From: Desulfovibrio sp.
GTDB taxonomy: Bacteria > Desulfobacterota > Desulfovibrionia > Desulfovibrionales > Desulfovibrionaceae
Assembly: GCF_009712225.1 (NCBI RefSeq)
Contig: NZ_WASP01000012.1
Location: 1-64,000, forward strand
DNA length: 64,000 bases
Direction of reading: 5' to 3'
The translations under genes and the position numbers were made by a program. Positions 24,131-32,699 of the stretch are shown in pieces. Under the pieces are notes generated by a model, which worked only from the letters and a program-made list of their open reading frames with translations, had not been told where the DNA came from and did not search any database. Positions within the stretch are counted from its first letter, which is position 1. Every line of letters starts with the position of its first letter.

Positions 24131-24168
24131 GTACAAGGTGTACGCATATTTATCTTGTACATTTGTAC
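24131..24168. promoter_or_regulatory. GTAC-repeat operator region upstream of parA
   Basis: GTACAAG, GTGTAC, CTTGTAC and TTTGTAC follow one another in an AT-rich stretch between the two palindromes. GTACAAG and CTTGTAC form an inverted repeat. This is a plausible promoter-operator region for parAB, possibly bound by the N-terminal HTH of ParA. Confidence 0.4.
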
Positions 24169-24244
24169 TGGTTGCCGCTTAATGTTTGACAGAAGGCCCC
24201 TCGCCCTTCTGGTCGTCGAGATTTCTCGGCGATGACCCAAACTA

Positions 24245-24268
24245 CCATGTTCCGACGTCGGAACATGG
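24245..24268. promoter_or_regulatory. parS-like palindrome, site 2
   Basis: A perfect 24-bp palindrome with core TGTTCCGACGTCGGAACA, ending 16 bp before the parA start codon. That position suits either autoregulation of parAB or centromere function. Confidence 0.7.
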
Positions 24269-24284
24269 CATTTCGGAGACTGCT

Positions 24285-25289
24285 ATGGGGAAAATCAAAA
24301 TGACCGGCGGTGAGCTGCGCGACATCCGTCAGCAGAAGGAGATGACGCAGGGTCAGTTTGCCGAGTTCCTGAATCAATTGCTAAACCGCAATTATGACGA
24401 GACCCTGGTCAATAAATTCGAGAACGGTGCCAGAGAGATTCCCGATCGCGTCGTGGAAAAACTCAGAGAGCACCAAGCCGGTCAGTCTGGCGGCGACAGG
24501 GCAGCTGAGCACACGGTTGGCGGCACGAAGATCATCGCGGTCACCAATCAGAAGGGCGGCGTGGGAAAGACTGCCACCTCCGTCAACCTCAGTTATGTGC
24601 TTTCGGCTATGGGGAAGAAGACTCTGCTGGTCGATTTTGATTCGCAGGCCAACGCGACAACGAATCTCGGCTTCAGTTGGACAGCCTTGGAGAAGGAGCA
24701 GAAGACGCTCTATTACTCACTGTTGGAGGATAAGCCTCTTTCTGACATCTTAATTGAATACAATGACAACCTGCACCTGTTGCCATCGAGCGTCACTCTC
24801 GCCAAGGCTGACGTGCAGTTGATCCACGTCATCAATCCCCACTCGGTGCTACGCGACCTTCTCGAAGGAGTGAAAGACGAATACGACGCGATCTTGATCG
24901 ACTGCCCGCCGCATCTCGGCTTTATGACTTCGAATGCCCTGATCGCGGCGACACACGTCCTCATCCCGTGTGAAACCGCGACGGCTTCGATCATGGGTAT
25001 CAATCAGCTGCTGGAGCAGGTCAAGGCGGTCAAGACCAGGGCAAACCCCGGTTTGAAGTTTCTTGGGATCTTGCCAACCTTGTATTCAAAGGGGGAAAAC
25101 GAGTCGAAGGAATCGCTGGACCAGATCCACCGGGACTACCAGTTCGTTCCGATCTTCGAGCCCATCCCGCGGGCGACGATCTACAAGCAATGCTATTCGC
25201 GGGGCGTGATAGCTCTTGAGTACAATCCGGACATTCCTGGCGGAGAGGTCTACCGCGAGATCGCCAGGACGGCGATGGGAGATCAATGA
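24285..25289 (+). CDS. parA: Partition ATPase ParA with N-terminal HTH (334 aa)
   Basis: Residues 6-66 form an XRE-like helix-turn-helix (LRDIRQQKEMTQGQFAEFLN). The ATPase domain has IIAVTNQKGGVGKTATSVNL (deviant Walker A), LLVDFDSQANATTNLG (Walker A'), and AILIDCPPHLGFM (Walker B). This is a large type Ia ParA, which both moves plasmid copies and represses its own promoter. Its start at 24285 sits 16 bp past a perfect palindrome. The stop overlaps the parB start (ATGATG), so the genes are coupled. Confidence 0.9.
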   Translation: MGKIKMTGGELRDIRQQKEMTQGQFAEFLNQLLNRNYDETLVNKFENGAREIPDRVVEKLREHQAGQSGGDRAAEHTVGGTKIIAVTNQKGGVGKTATSVNLSYVLSAMGKKTLLVDFDSQANATTNLGFSWTALEKEQKTLYYSLLEDKPLSDILIEYNDNLHLLPSSVTLAKADVQLIHVINPHSVLRDLLEGVKDEYDAILIDCPPHLGFMTSNALIAATHVLIPCETATASIMGINQLLEQVKAVKTRANPGLKFLGILPTLYSKGENESKESLDQIHRDYQFVPIFEPIPRATIYKQCYSRGVIALEYNPDIPGGEVYREIARTAMGDQ

Positions 25290-26188
25290 TGGCAAAGAAA
25301 CTACCCCCACGAAGAATGGCGGAGCAAGCCAGCATTGACAGCGCATCTGCAACTCAGGCGCTATTCGGCATTACTGGCACCGTCGCCCAGGTCATTCAGG
25401 TCGAAGTTGCACGCCTCTATCCGAATACCCATCAACCGAGGACGATCTTCGACGAGGAGGCCGTCGATGCTATGGCGGCGTCTTTCGAGATCGATGGGCA
25501 GCTCCAGCCCATCCTCGTCCATCCTGTTGAGGAAGATGGGCGGCGCATGATAGTTGCCGGCGAAACACGATGGCGCGCGGCAATGAAGAACGGGTGGGAA
25601 TGCCTCAACGCGATCGAAACCACGGCTGATCCTGAGATCATCGCGCTTGTCGAGAATGTGTTGCGCCGAAATCTGCGTCCGATGGAGGAGGCGAGGGGGC
25701 TGAAGAAGATACAGGATGCCCATAATCTGACCCAGCGCGAATTGGCGTCCCGGTTCGGTAAGAGCCTTTCCGAGGTCAATCGGCTTCTGAGCCTCTTGGA
25801 GCTTCCAGAGGTGATCCAAGCCGAGGCAGATAAGGTTGGCGCATCAAAATCCGTTTTGGCGGAAATTGCCAGCGCCGCCCCCGAGAAGCAGATGGACCTC
25901 TGGGAGATCGTCAAGCTGGGGGGGACGGTGGCAGAACTGCGCGCGGGACGAGACGCAGAAGACCACGGGCCAAGTCTTGCCCCCGTTGGTGGCAATGGTC
26001 ACGCGGCAAAGCCACAACCTGAGAAACCGAAGAAGCCGCAGAACGTTGTGAAGGTGGCCAACCGCGCGGCCGGCAAGCTGGACGATATGCTTCAGCAGAT
26101 CGAGGGGCAACAGGTGGCGGTCGGCGACAAAACGCGCAACACCTTGCGGGCTCTGCGAGATCGCCTCACCCGTGTACTCGGCGAATAA
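25286..26188 (+). CDS. parB: Partition protein ParB (300 aa)
   Basis: The N-terminal ParB/Srx domain shows YPNTHQPRTIFDEEAVDAMA, the GERRxRA motif as AGETRWRAA, and VENVLRRNLRPMEEARG. A helix-turn-helix follows (LTQRELASRFGKSLSEVNRL). The C-terminal 60 residues form a dimerisation-type helical tail. ParB loads at parS and spreads as a CTP-dependent clamp. The palindromes beside this gene are the natural candidates for its sites. ATG at 25286 and 25289 are both possible starts. Confidence 0.9.
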   Translation: MMAKKLPPRRMAEQASIDSASATQALFGITGTVAQVIQVEVARLYPNTHQPRTIFDEEAVDAMAASFEIDGQLQPILVHPVEEDGRRMIVAGETRWRAAMKNGWECLNAIETTADPEIIALVENVLRRNLRPMEEARGLKKIQDAHNLTQRELASRFGKSLSEVNRLLSLLELPEVIQAEADKVGASKSVLAEIASAAPEKQMDLWEIVKLGGTVAELRAGRDAEDHGPSLAPVGGNGHAAKPQPEKPKKPQNVVKVANRAAGKLDDMLQQIEGQQVAVGDKTRNTLRALRDRLTRVLGE

Positions 26189-26200
26189 GGGAAGGCCGTT

Positions 26201-26234
26201 CACTGCCATGTTCCGACGTCGGAACATGGCAGTG
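26201..26234. promoter_or_regulatory. parS-like palindrome, site 3
   Basis: A perfect 34-bp palindrome, CACTGCCATG on the left to CATGGCAGTG on the right, around the core TTCCGACGTCGGAA. It starts 12 bp after the parB stop and is the longest of the four sites. It could also serve as a terminator hairpin, but no T run follows. Confidence 0.75.
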
Positions 26235-26853
26235 AGGCCCTTCCAGCCCGATCAGCGTCGCGCCGAGGGCGGCGCTCAGTGGGCAGGGGAAGGGGCGGAC
26301 GGCGTCTGCGCGGGGCACACTGGTAGGTCGCCTGCCATCCTGCGGCGCCGCCGTAACGGTCCGATCGGTAAGGCTCGCGCAATCGCCAACTCAGTAATGT
26401 TCAACGCAGCCCCGGTCGTGGCCAGTGCGGTTTCGATCTTCTTGCAAAGCCACGTCCGGTCCAACTGCAGCGCTACTGGCGGTCGACCAGCGGCGGTCAG
26501 CTGCTGCAGGTCGCGCCGGTCGCGGTAGCCGGCGGCGAACGCCACGACCGCTTGGCGCTGGTTGAGCGCGAAGTCGACTCCGACGCGGCCAAAGCGAGCT
26601 GAAGGTCATGGACCCGGCGCTTAGCGGTAGTAAACGTGATCACACTTCTCCTGGCCGTGGCGGGCGCGCCTGCTCGTCCTGAATGCGGCTCAGCAGAAGA
26701 TGCGAAGGACGCTTCATGGCAACCTGTTGATCCACTAGACCTTCGCCAATTATGGCAGCGACCGCGCGCACGGGGAGAGCACGCATCGCTGGCCCAGCTG
26801 TATGGTGACGTCGCCAAGCCGGGTAAAACATAGCGTCGTGCACAATTTAGGTC
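26235..26853. other. Gene-poor stretch after parB
   Basis: Minus-strand frames are broken by stops and frame changes (for example segments near 26276-26545 and 26640-26843). This looks like a decayed coding region whose family I cannot identify. No intact gene is supported. Confidence 0.4.
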
Positions 26854-28053
26854 TCAGGCATCGTACCCCTTAGGAAAGATGACGCCGTGGCGCTCGAGTA
26901 CGCGAGTGGAACGCTCGATCGCGGCGGTGACCCCCTGCAGCAGGGTGTCCAGGTCCTCGCCGGTCACCGTTGTGCGCGGCGCCGCAGGCTTCATCGGTGG
27001 CGCCAGCGGCGCTTTACCTGTGCGCATCGGATAGATCTGCAAGTCGGCGACTGTATAGGTCTTCCAGGTGGCTCGTCCGGTCGATTCGCGGATCACGCCT
27101 GCGCGCGCTAGTTCGTCCAGGAGCCGCCCTGCCAGCGCATAGGGCGGTTCATGACGGGCGGCCAGCACCGCCAGGCGCGCCGCCTCGGCCTCGGACAGCG
27201 CCCGCTCTTCCTTGGCGGCCAGCAGCGCAGCAAGCTCGGTCCTGGCGGACTGGTCGGGACCTCGGCGGGGGGCAAGACGACGGGCGACAGCGCCGGGAGT
27301 GAGCATCGGCGTGGCCAGCGCCATGGCCATCACTTCGAAAATCCGCGAGTCCTTGCGGCGCGGCCCGACCAGGCGGGACCACCGCTCCCAGGCCAGGGCC
27401 AGGTCGGCAAGCCGCTGGCGCCCGCCGTCGGCGGCGGCCGCCACGCGGGTTAGGAACCGGCACTGCCAGTCCACCGCCGATCCAGCCCGCGGTGGAAACG
27501 CAGCCAGGCCGGGCAGGGGGGTGGCGGACAGCCCGCCTTGGGCCAGCCAGCGGGGCAGGGCGTAATGCAGCACGCCAGGCCGAGAATCGGTCTCGCGCCG
27601 GATGGTCCACGCGACGTCGGCCGCCGACAGCAACACTCCTGGCCCTGGCGCCGCAGCCATGGCATCGAGCAGCACCGCCGCCTCGGCGGCCAACTCGTCC
27701 TCGGCAGAGCGGCCCGCCGGCGGCAATCCCACATCTTCCTCCTCGGTAAGTGGTGTCACCACCAGATCGCGTGCCCCTTCCATCTGCCCCAGAAGCCCCA
27801 GCATGGACAAGGCACGGGCTCCTGCACCGCCGTCGGCAAGTCGCTCCACCGGAACCCCGGCGACCAGCGCGGCCAGCGTGTCGGGCTCGGTTTTCTGCCC
27901 GTTCCAGCCGCAGGCCTCGACCGTGGCAGCGAGGCGCTGGCGGTACTGCCAGGCGCGGCGCAGAGGATGGCCGGCGACGGCCGCATCAAGGCGACCGATG
28001 GTCGCAGCGGTGGCTTCGGCGGCGGCGAACAGGGCAGGGGTGGGAGTATTCAT
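26854..28053 (-). CDS. DUF1612-like protein with C-terminal winged helix (399 aa)
   Basis: The middle region (GGRQRLADLALAWERWSRLV, then GPRRKDSRIFEVMAMALATP and MLTPGAVARRL) resembles the DUF1612/HTH proteins of rhizobial plasmids. Near the end, YALAGRLLDELARAGVIRES reads as a winged-helix segment that would bind DNA. The start at 28053 (MNTPTP) is a guess; a GTG at about 28077 and ATG at 28062 are also in frame. The gene is visibly richer in G+C than its neighbours and faces away from a tyrosine recombinase gene across 400 bp. The two may form an imported unit. Confidence 0.5.
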   Translation of the reverse strand: MNTPTPALFAAAEATAATIGRLDAAVAGHPLRRAWQYRQRLAATVEACGWNGQKTEPDTLAALVAGVPVERLADGGAGARALSMLGLLGQMEGARDLVVTPLTEEEDVGLPPAGRSAEDELAAEAAVLLDAMAAAPGPGVLLSAADVAWTIRRETDSRPGVLHYALPRWLAQGGLSATPLPGLAAFPPRAGSAVDWQCRFLTRVAAAADGGRQRLADLALAWERWSRLVGPRRKDSRIFEVMAMALATPMLTPGAVARRLAPRRGPDQSARTELAALLAAKEERALSEAEAARLAVLAARHEPPYALAGRLLDELARAGVIRESTGRATWKTYTVADLQIYPMRTGKAPLAPPMKPAAPRTTVTGEDLDTLLQGVTAAIERSTRVLERHGVIFPKGYDA

Positions 28054-28071
28054 GGGATGCATTCTAAAGGC

Positions 28072-28083
28072 TTTCACGTGAAA
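28072..28083. promoter_or_regulatory. Palindrome TTTCACGTGAAA
   Basis: A perfect 12-bp palindrome directly upstream of the DUF1612-like gene. It equals the central 12 bases of the chromosomal-type parS consensus but lacks the outer bases. It could be an operator for the neighbouring gene. Confidence 0.35.
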
Positions 28084-28487
28084 TGTATAGAGTGAGGTGG
28101 GACATAGTAGGGCTGGTTAACTATCACAGCTGGATTGCACAAACGGTGTGTCTTCGCCATCGCAGTAGCTTAGCAAATTGGTCCGCCTCAGGGCTTAAAC
28201 GGCACGGCTGATCGTGCGTTGCCACCGCTTCCCCTGTATTGCGTGGCTTAAATCGCCAGGATTTCTGCCGTTTTTTTCCGCCAGGGCTTTCCTTAACCGG
28301 GGCAGCCATTGGCTTAACTCGGCCCGCCGGTGCCGCCGATCGGGGAGGGGTTTCTAACTGCGTTCGTCGGCAGCAAGCCCACATCGTTTATAACCGTCAC
28401 AATTACGTCTGATAAGAGGTGTTTTCAGACGGAACCGGCGGTGGTAGGGTGACGCCGTTACCTCTTTTGCGCGAGACGCCTGGAAAA
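28084..28487. other. Divergent spacer before the recombinase
   Basis: No gene is seen. It probably holds the promoters of both divergent genes and possibly a recombination site. GTG codons at 28419 and 28449 are in frame with the recombinase and could be its start. Confidence 0.4.
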
Positions 28488-29540
28488 ATGGCCGAGATCC
28501 TCACCGTCCTCGACGAGGACACCGCCTGTCCCTTCACCATCCACACCCAGCTGTTCGGGCCGCTGGTCCGCTCGGCGCCGCCGTCGCGGCAGCGCGAGCT
28601 GCAGGCCCTGGCCAGCGATGCCGCGGTCTACGCCACCAGGGCGAAAGGGGAGGGGACGGTGCGCGCCTACCGGTCCGCCTGGCGGCAGTACGAGGCTTGG
28701 TGCAGCAGCCTCGGTTTCCCGCCGCTCAACGGCGAGGCGGAGGTGATCGGCCTCTACATCGTCAAGGCGGCGGAGCGGTTGACCGTGGCCACGTTGCGCG
28801 TCCATCTGGCGGCGATCGCCACCGCCCATCGCTTGGCCGGCATCCCCATCGACCTCAAGCATCCGCGCATTGCCCTGGTGCTCGAAGGCGTTTCGCGCAC
28901 GAAGGGACGTCGGCCTCGCCGCCAGGCGGTGCCGCTGCTGCCCGACATCCTGCAGCGCATGTTAGCTGCCCAGCCCGACACTCCCCTGGGACTGCGCAAC
29001 CGCGCCATGCTGCTGATCGGCTTCGGCGGGGCGCTGCGCCGCTCCGAACTGGTCGGGCTCGATCTCGGCGACGTCCGCGAGGTTCCGCAGCGAGGGCTGA
29101 GCCTGTTCATCCAGCGCTCGAAAACCGATCAGCACGGCGATGGCGAGGAGGTGGGCATCTGGTCCGCCGCCGATCCGGAGTCTTGCGCCCTGGTGGCCTG
29201 GCGGCGTTGGCTGGCGGTGCGCGGTGAGGTCGGCGATGATCAGCCGTTGTTCTGTGGTGTGCTGAAGAACGGCGCTCTGACCGGCCGCCGTCTCTCCGCC
29301 AAGGCGGTCGAACGCCTGCTGCGCGACACCGCCACCGGACTCGGGCTGCTCGATGCCGCCCGCTACACCGGGCATTCGCTGCGCGCCGGGTTGGCCACCG
29401 CGGCCGCCGACGAGGATGCCCAACTGCACGACATCATGCGCCAGACCCGCCATAAATCGGCCGACGTGGCGCGACGCTACATCCGCTCTCGCTATCTGTG
29501 GAAAAACAACGTCACCGAGCGGGTGTTCCGCAAGGGCTGA
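28488..29540 (+). CDS. Tyrosine recombinase (350 aa)
   Basis: The N-terminal SAM-like DNA-binding domain (GTVRAYRSAWRQYEAWCSSL) is followed by the catalytic domain. It shows LLIGFGGALRRSELVGLDLG (catalytic Arg), FIQRSKTDQHGDGE (Lys), YTGHSLRAGLATAAA (His-x-x-Arg), QTRHKSADVARRYIRS (His and nucleophilic Tyr). All catalytic residues are present. It may catalyse site-specific integration, or resolve plasmid multimers. The start is uncertain because GTG 28419 and GTG 28449 are in frame. High G+C matches the divergent DUF1612-like gene. Confidence 0.85.
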   Translation: MAEILTVLDEDTACPFTIHTQLFGPLVRSAPPSRQRELQALASDAAVYATRAKGEGTVRAYRSAWRQYEAWCSSLGFPPLNGEAEVIGLYIVKAAERLTVATLRVHLAAIATAHRLAGIPIDLKHPRIALVLEGVSRTKGRRPRRQAVPLLPDILQRMLAAQPDTPLGLRNRAMLLIGFGGALRRSELVGLDLGDVREVPQRGLSLFIQRSKTDQHGDGEEVGIWSAADPESCALVAWRRWLAVRGEVGDDQPLFCGVLKNGALTGRRLSAKAVERLLRDTATGLGLLDAARYTGHSLRAGLATAAADEDAQLHDIMRQTRHKSADVARRYIRSRYLWKNNVTERVFRKG

Positions 29541-29559
29541 CGAGATCCTGAGCGCGCAA

Positions 29560-29598
29560 AAGAAAACCGCCCTGTCTCCCGAGGGAGAGAGGGCGGTT
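29560..29598 (-). terminator. Bidirectional hairpin terminator
   Basis: The stem AACCGCCCT / AGGGCGGTT extends inward through TCTCCC / GGGAGA. On the minus strand it is followed by TTTTCTTTT, so it chiefly ends the gene at 29603-30583. It may also stop transcripts of the recombinase. Confidence 0.75.
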
Positions 29599-29602
29599 GA
29601 GG

Positions 29603-30583
29603 TTATTGGCTTGCCTGCTTCAGCGGGCTACCGGGACAACCGATGGTCGCCTCGCCATTCAGCGTGGCGAAGACATCGGAAACAGTCGCGGACCGCTCAT
29701 CGGCGAATACGACCGTCAGTGTCCCTTTGAGGCTGGGCTCATCGGGCGCGCTGTCGTCGCGGAAGAAGACGGCTCTCGTCCATTCTTGGCCGGGGGTGGT
29801 GAACTCCCACCCATTGGCTCCGACGACCTGATAGCCATAGTCGTAACTGTCCGCCTGGGCATCCGCCGCGTCCCTCCGTCGTTGTTCGAGGGCAAGGGCG
29901 GCCGCCAAGGCGGGATTGTGCCTGGCAGCGATGGCCGTCAGGGCCTTTTGGCCGTTGGCGAGCGCCTCCTGCATCTCTTTGGCAGCCTGCTGTTGGGCGG
30001 GACTGCCGCAGTTGCCGAAGGCGGCGACCATGCCGTTCCCGGCCTCGACCAAGACCTTGATCAAGTCCATGGCTTCGTCTTTGGTGACCGGGTCCGGTGA
30101 GGCATCGAGAATATCGATATCCAGCATGGTGGCGGCTACCATGGTCTCGAAGTCTTCGACATTGGGCCGTTCACCATCGCTGCTGAACGACGCACTGCTC
30201 TCGTTGCAGGCCATGATGAACCTGCCCCGCAGTTCGGCGTCGTCGCTGCTGACAGCGAAGACCCAGTCGCCCCAGGCTCCACCTTCCGGATAGTCGGAAT
30301 AGGTGCCGTGGACCAGATAGCGGACCGGAACCTGCTCCTCGCCGGGTTGGTGGGCGATGTGCTCGATGACGAACGAGGTTTCGTCGATGTCATCGGGATC
30401 GGTGCCGTTGGTGGCCGCGAGATGCTGTTTGAACAACTCGGCGGCCGACTTCACGGCAGTGATCAGCGGCTCTTTTGGTGCGTAGCGACCGATATCGTCG
30501 GCCACATCCACCACTGCTTCGAACTCGCTGTCGGTGGCGGGGTCCACCATGGCGACAATGATTTTGAAGGACTTCTGACGCAT
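29603..30583 (-). CDS. Hypothetical protein with conserved hairpin leader (326 aa)
   Basis: It starts MRQKSFKIIVAMVDPATDSE after AAAGGAAGAGAAC, a strong ribosome site. Residues 1-150 form a mixed domain with VEHIAHQPGEEQVPV-like and WGDWVFAVSSDDAELRGRFI segments. A helical Ala/Gln-rich stretch covers about 190-245, and a beta-rich tail ends SPLKQASQ. There is no signal peptide, membrane segment or family I recognise. The gene is the most downstream of a minus-strand set whose mRNAs begin with the same hairpin. The function is unknown. Confidence 0.65.
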   Translation of the reverse strand: MRQKSFKIIVAMVDPATDSEFEAVVDVADDIGRYAPKEPLITAVKSAAELFKQHLAATNGTDPDDIDETSFVIEHIAHQPGEEQVPVRYLVHGTYSDYPEGGAWGDWVFAVSSDDAELRGRFIMACNESSASFSSDGERPNVEDFETMVAATMLDIDILDASPDPVTKDEAMDLIKVLVEAGNGMVAAFGNCGSPAQQQAAKEMQEALANGQKALTAIAARHNPALAAALALEQRRRDAADAQADSYDYGYQVVGANGWEFTTPGQEWTRAVFFRDDSAPDEPSLKGTLTVVFADERSATVSDVFATLNGEATIGCPGSPLKQASQ

Positions 30584-30606
30584 GTTCTCTTCCTTTCAGG
30601 ATAATG

Positions 30607-30656
30607 CCCGACCGGAAGAGACACGCCCCCCTGGGGAGGCGTGCTCCCCGGTGGGG
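30607..30656 (-). ncRNA. Conserved mRNA-leader hairpin, copy 1
   Basis: On the minus strand the leader runs CCCCACCGGGGAGCACGCC then TCCCCAGGGGGGCGTG then TCTCTTCCGGTCGGG. CCGGGGAG pairs with CTCTTCCGG (with G-U pairs), CACGCC with GGCGTG, and the outer CCC with GGG. Only the ribosome site separates it from the start codon. Near-identical leaders precede six other genes. Confidence 0.7.
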
Positions 30657-30670
30657 TTGTGGTCACTGGT

Positions 30671-31021
30671 TCAGCCGTTCGAGGCCTGCTGAACCGTGGA
30701 AACCGACCAAGTGCGGCCGTAAATCCAGGCGCTTCGCGCGCCCGGTGGCAACAGGTCTAGGTCGTCGATCACTTCCACGGTCCAGTAAGGATCGAGGAAT
30801 TTGTCATCGTTCCAGTGAAGGATATCTCCACGCTGCGTGGATTTCACTTCGACGACGAAATATCGGCCGGGAGGCGCGGTAAATTCGCCGTCTTCGGCTT
30901 CATTCCAGTAAGCGTAAATCCAGGACACTTTTAGCCTTTTGCCGAGAACCGATTCGAAATCGGCCAGAGCACCAGCCTCCGCGTCCTGTTCCATCTCGAC
31001 TATCCGCTCTGCTTTGAACAA
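30671..31021 (-). CDS. Hypothetical protein (about 116 aa)
   Basis: The protein has an acidic helical N-terminal part (RIVEMEQDAEAGALADFESV) and an aromatic C-terminal part (VSWIYAYWNEAEDGEF and WNDDKFLDPYWTVEVIDDLD). The start is uncertain: TTG at 31021 or ATG at 30994, and the frame stays open further upstream to overlap the end of the gene at 31096-31884. It would be cotranscribed with that gene. No family is recognised. Confidence 0.5.
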   Translation of the reverse strand: MFKAERIVEMEQDAEAGALADFESVLGKRLKVSWIYAYWNEAEDGEFTAPPGRYFVVEVKSTQRGDILHWNDDKFLDPYWTVEVIDDLDLLPPGARSAWIYGRTWSVSTVQQASNG

Positions 31022-31095
31022 AGCATCATAGTCGATGTCATAAGTTGTTCCCTTGATCAGGCGACCAAGGGCTCTGAGGTGCTTGCAAACATCGC

Positions 31096-31884
31096 TCAGG
31101 CCCCCTTTCCATGCTTGGCGAGGTTAAGCACATGGTTTGCGTGCCCGCCGACGTCTTGCCATTCCCGATGTTCTTCATCGGTCATGGTGTCGCCACCGTC
31201 CATGCCGTGCTTTTCCTGCAGTTTACCGGCGAACGCCCACATCTTGTCCAACCCAGCCCGCAGCTTATTCACTACGTCAGCTTCAAGAGCCGACGTCGGA
31301 ATGCCTTGGCAGGCGTTGACGCTCGCGACGATGCGAGCGGCGACGGCTTCTTGCTCCGGCGCCCAAAGTTCGCCGTTTTGGCTGAATGCAATAATCCAGC
31401 GATTTCCGACCGTGACCAGGCGGTAGTCGTTCGCATCTCCTTGCGGGTGGAATTGCCACCGGTCAGTGGAGCGGCTGATCTCGGCATCCTTCCGGTCACG
31501 TATCGCTTTTGCAGCCAGCTTGTTGCGAGCTTTGCGGCGGAATTCGGCAAAATACTCCACCATGTCAGCGCCGCTCACTTCCTCGTCGTTGTCGAACTGC
31601 GTCCAATCGATAATGGCCTGCTCGACCAACGAGGTGAGGCTGCCCGTATCGCTTTCCACCGGTGCTATCGGAGGCGCGATGCGGTCGACGTTCACCCCGC
31701 CAAGCTCCAGCTGCTCGCGGATGGTGGCATTCGCCACCATCGCCTCCATTTGGAGCGGACAAAGAAGGGACCACATCAGGCGAACGACCTCTCGGAGATC
31801 GCCAACTTCGTGGTCTGACTCACCGCTGTCCTTTCCGTGCTGGGTGGCAGCGGCGATAATGGCTTCGGCATCGATAATGATCAT
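31096..31884 (-). CDS. Hypothetical protein with conserved hairpin leader (262 aa)
   Basis: It starts MIIIDAEAIIAAATQHGKDS after GAAGGAACTGAGAC. It is soluble, mostly helical, with a basic central segment (EFRRKARNKLAAKAIRDRKD) and a Trp-containing beta stretch (RWQFHPQGDANDYRLVTVGN). The C-terminus is His-rich (EHREWQDVGGHANHVLNLAK). No catalytic motif or known domain is apparent. Its leader carries hairpin copy 2, and a further gene follows on the same transcript. Confidence 0.6.
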   Translation of the reverse strand: MIIIDAEAIIAAATQHGKDSGESDHEVGDLREVVRLMWSLLCPLQMEAMVANATIREQLELGGVNVDRIAPPIAPVESDTGSLTSLVEQAIIDWTQFDNDEEVSGADMVEYFAEFRRKARNKLAAKAIRDRKDAEISRSTDRWQFHPQGDANDYRLVTVGNRWIIAFSQNGELWAPEQEAVAARIVASVNACQGIPTSALEADVVNKLRAGLDKMWAFAGKLQEKHGMDGGDTMTDEEHREWQDVGGHANHVLNLAKHGKGA

Positions 31885-31905
31885 GTCTCAGTTCCTTCTG
31901 GTTGG

Positions 31906-31956
31906 CCCGTCCGGAAGAGACACGCCCCCTGCGGGGAGGCGTGCTCCCCGGTAGGG
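31906..31956 (-). ncRNA. Conserved mRNA-leader hairpin, copy 2
   Basis: On the minus strand: CCCTACCGGGGAGCACGCC, TCCCCGCAGGGGGCGTG, TCTCTTCCGGACGGG. The stems CCGGGGAG / CTCTTCCGG and CACGCC / GGCGTG are kept. The loop differs from copy 1 (GC inserted) while the stem pairs remain. Confidence 0.7.
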
Positions 31957-32004
31957 TATTTGATGAAGACGATGGTGCCTTGGGCGGCATCGTTAATTGG
32001 ATTG

Positions 32005-32334
32005 TCAGAGATCGAGGATCGCTCCACGAGTTACAGCGAACAGATTGCCGCTCCGCCGAAGGTTCTGAAGGGTATTGAATTTTTCATCCCTTCGCGCATC
32101 CACGTTGCAGAATGACAGCTTCGTATCGGTCTCGCGGATTCCCGTCGTGATGCACGGGTACGAGTGTCCGGCCCGCGGGCCGGTCATCCACCGGGAGAAG
32201 GACCGACAATCCATCGAACGATCCAGCTCGTATCCGATGGACGCCAGAGTGCTTGCGATGTGCGAAATCGTGGACGGACTTTGCCCACGTACCGCACGAG
32301 CGGCGATCTCGTCATCGAGCATTTGCTTGGTCAT
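32005..32334 (-). CDS. Hypothetical protein with conserved hairpin leader (109 aa)
   Basis: It begins MTKQMLDDEIAARAVRGQSP after AAAGGAAGAGAACAAC. The N-terminal 45 residues look like a helix-turn-helix-type bundle (SPSTISHIASTLASIGYELD). The rest is basic with one Cys each in CRSF, PCITT and FCNV. A small DNA- or RNA-binding protein is conceivable but not shown. The leader carries hairpin copy 3. Confidence 0.55.
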   Translation of the reverse strand: MTKQMLDDEIAARAVRGQSPSTISHIASTLASIGYELDRSMDCRSFSRWMTGPRAGHSYPCITTGIRETDTKLSFCNVDARRDEKFNTLQNLRRSGNLFAVTRGAILDL

Positions 32335-32352
32335 GTTGTTCTCTTCCTTTCA

Positions 32353-32408
32353 GGGGGTCACAACCGGAAGAGACGCGCCCTCTTGGGGAGACGTGCTCCC
32401 CGGTGGGG
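32353..32408 (-). ncRNA. Conserved mRNA-leader hairpin, copy 3
   Basis: On the minus strand: CCCCACCGGGGAGCACGTC, TCCCCAAGAGGGCGCGTC, TCTTCCGGTTGTGACCCCC. Compared with copy 1, CACGCC/GGCGTG changes to CACGTC with GGCGCGT, and the outer CCCC can pair with the GGGG of a later tract. It precedes AAAGGAAGAGA. Confidence 0.65.
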
Positions 32409-32419
32409 TCGTACTGGGA

Positions 32420-32686
32420 TTAGGCGGTATATTGGGAAACCTGCACGTCGTTGATTCCTCGGAGAATCGTGCCGACCTTCCGGCGAATGCGTCGCCATCT
32501 GGCGTGGTCCGTCTCATTAATCGTCACCGTGTGAAACCCCTTCGAGGGCGACGACACGGTCACAATGTCGGCGAGGCCGGCTTTGCACAATTCACTTCTT
32601 ATATGGTCGGCGCCGATCATCTCGATGACCAACTCGATTTCTTCAATTTCGGCCCTGGTAAAGTCTCTACCTTCGTCGCTATTCAT
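32420..32686 (-). CDS. Hypothetical protein (88 aa)
   Basis: ATG 32686 (MNSDEGRDFTRAEIEEIELV) is chosen because GGAGAG lies six bases before it; ATG 32698 is also in frame. The acidic N-terminal helix is followed by a basic stretch (ARWRRIRRKVGTILRGIND). No known domain is recognised. The leader region has a weaker version of the hairpin sequence (CCCGACCACGGGATGAGCGG then TGTCTCC). Confidence 0.5.
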   Translation of the reverse strand: MNSDEGRDFTRAEIEEIELVIEMIGADHIRSELCKAGLADIVTVSSPSKGFHTVTINETDHARWRRIRRKVGTILRGINDVQVSQYTA

Positions 32687-32699
32687 GTGGCTCTCCATG

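Noticed and set aside
26391-26817. Minus-strand frames after parB
   Set aside because: They are broken by stops with frame changes and no recognisable family; treated as decayed sequence.
28072-28083. TTTCACGTGAAA as a chromosomal parS
   Set aside because: Only the inner 12 bases match the 16-base consensus and only one copy occurs in the window; more likely a local operator.
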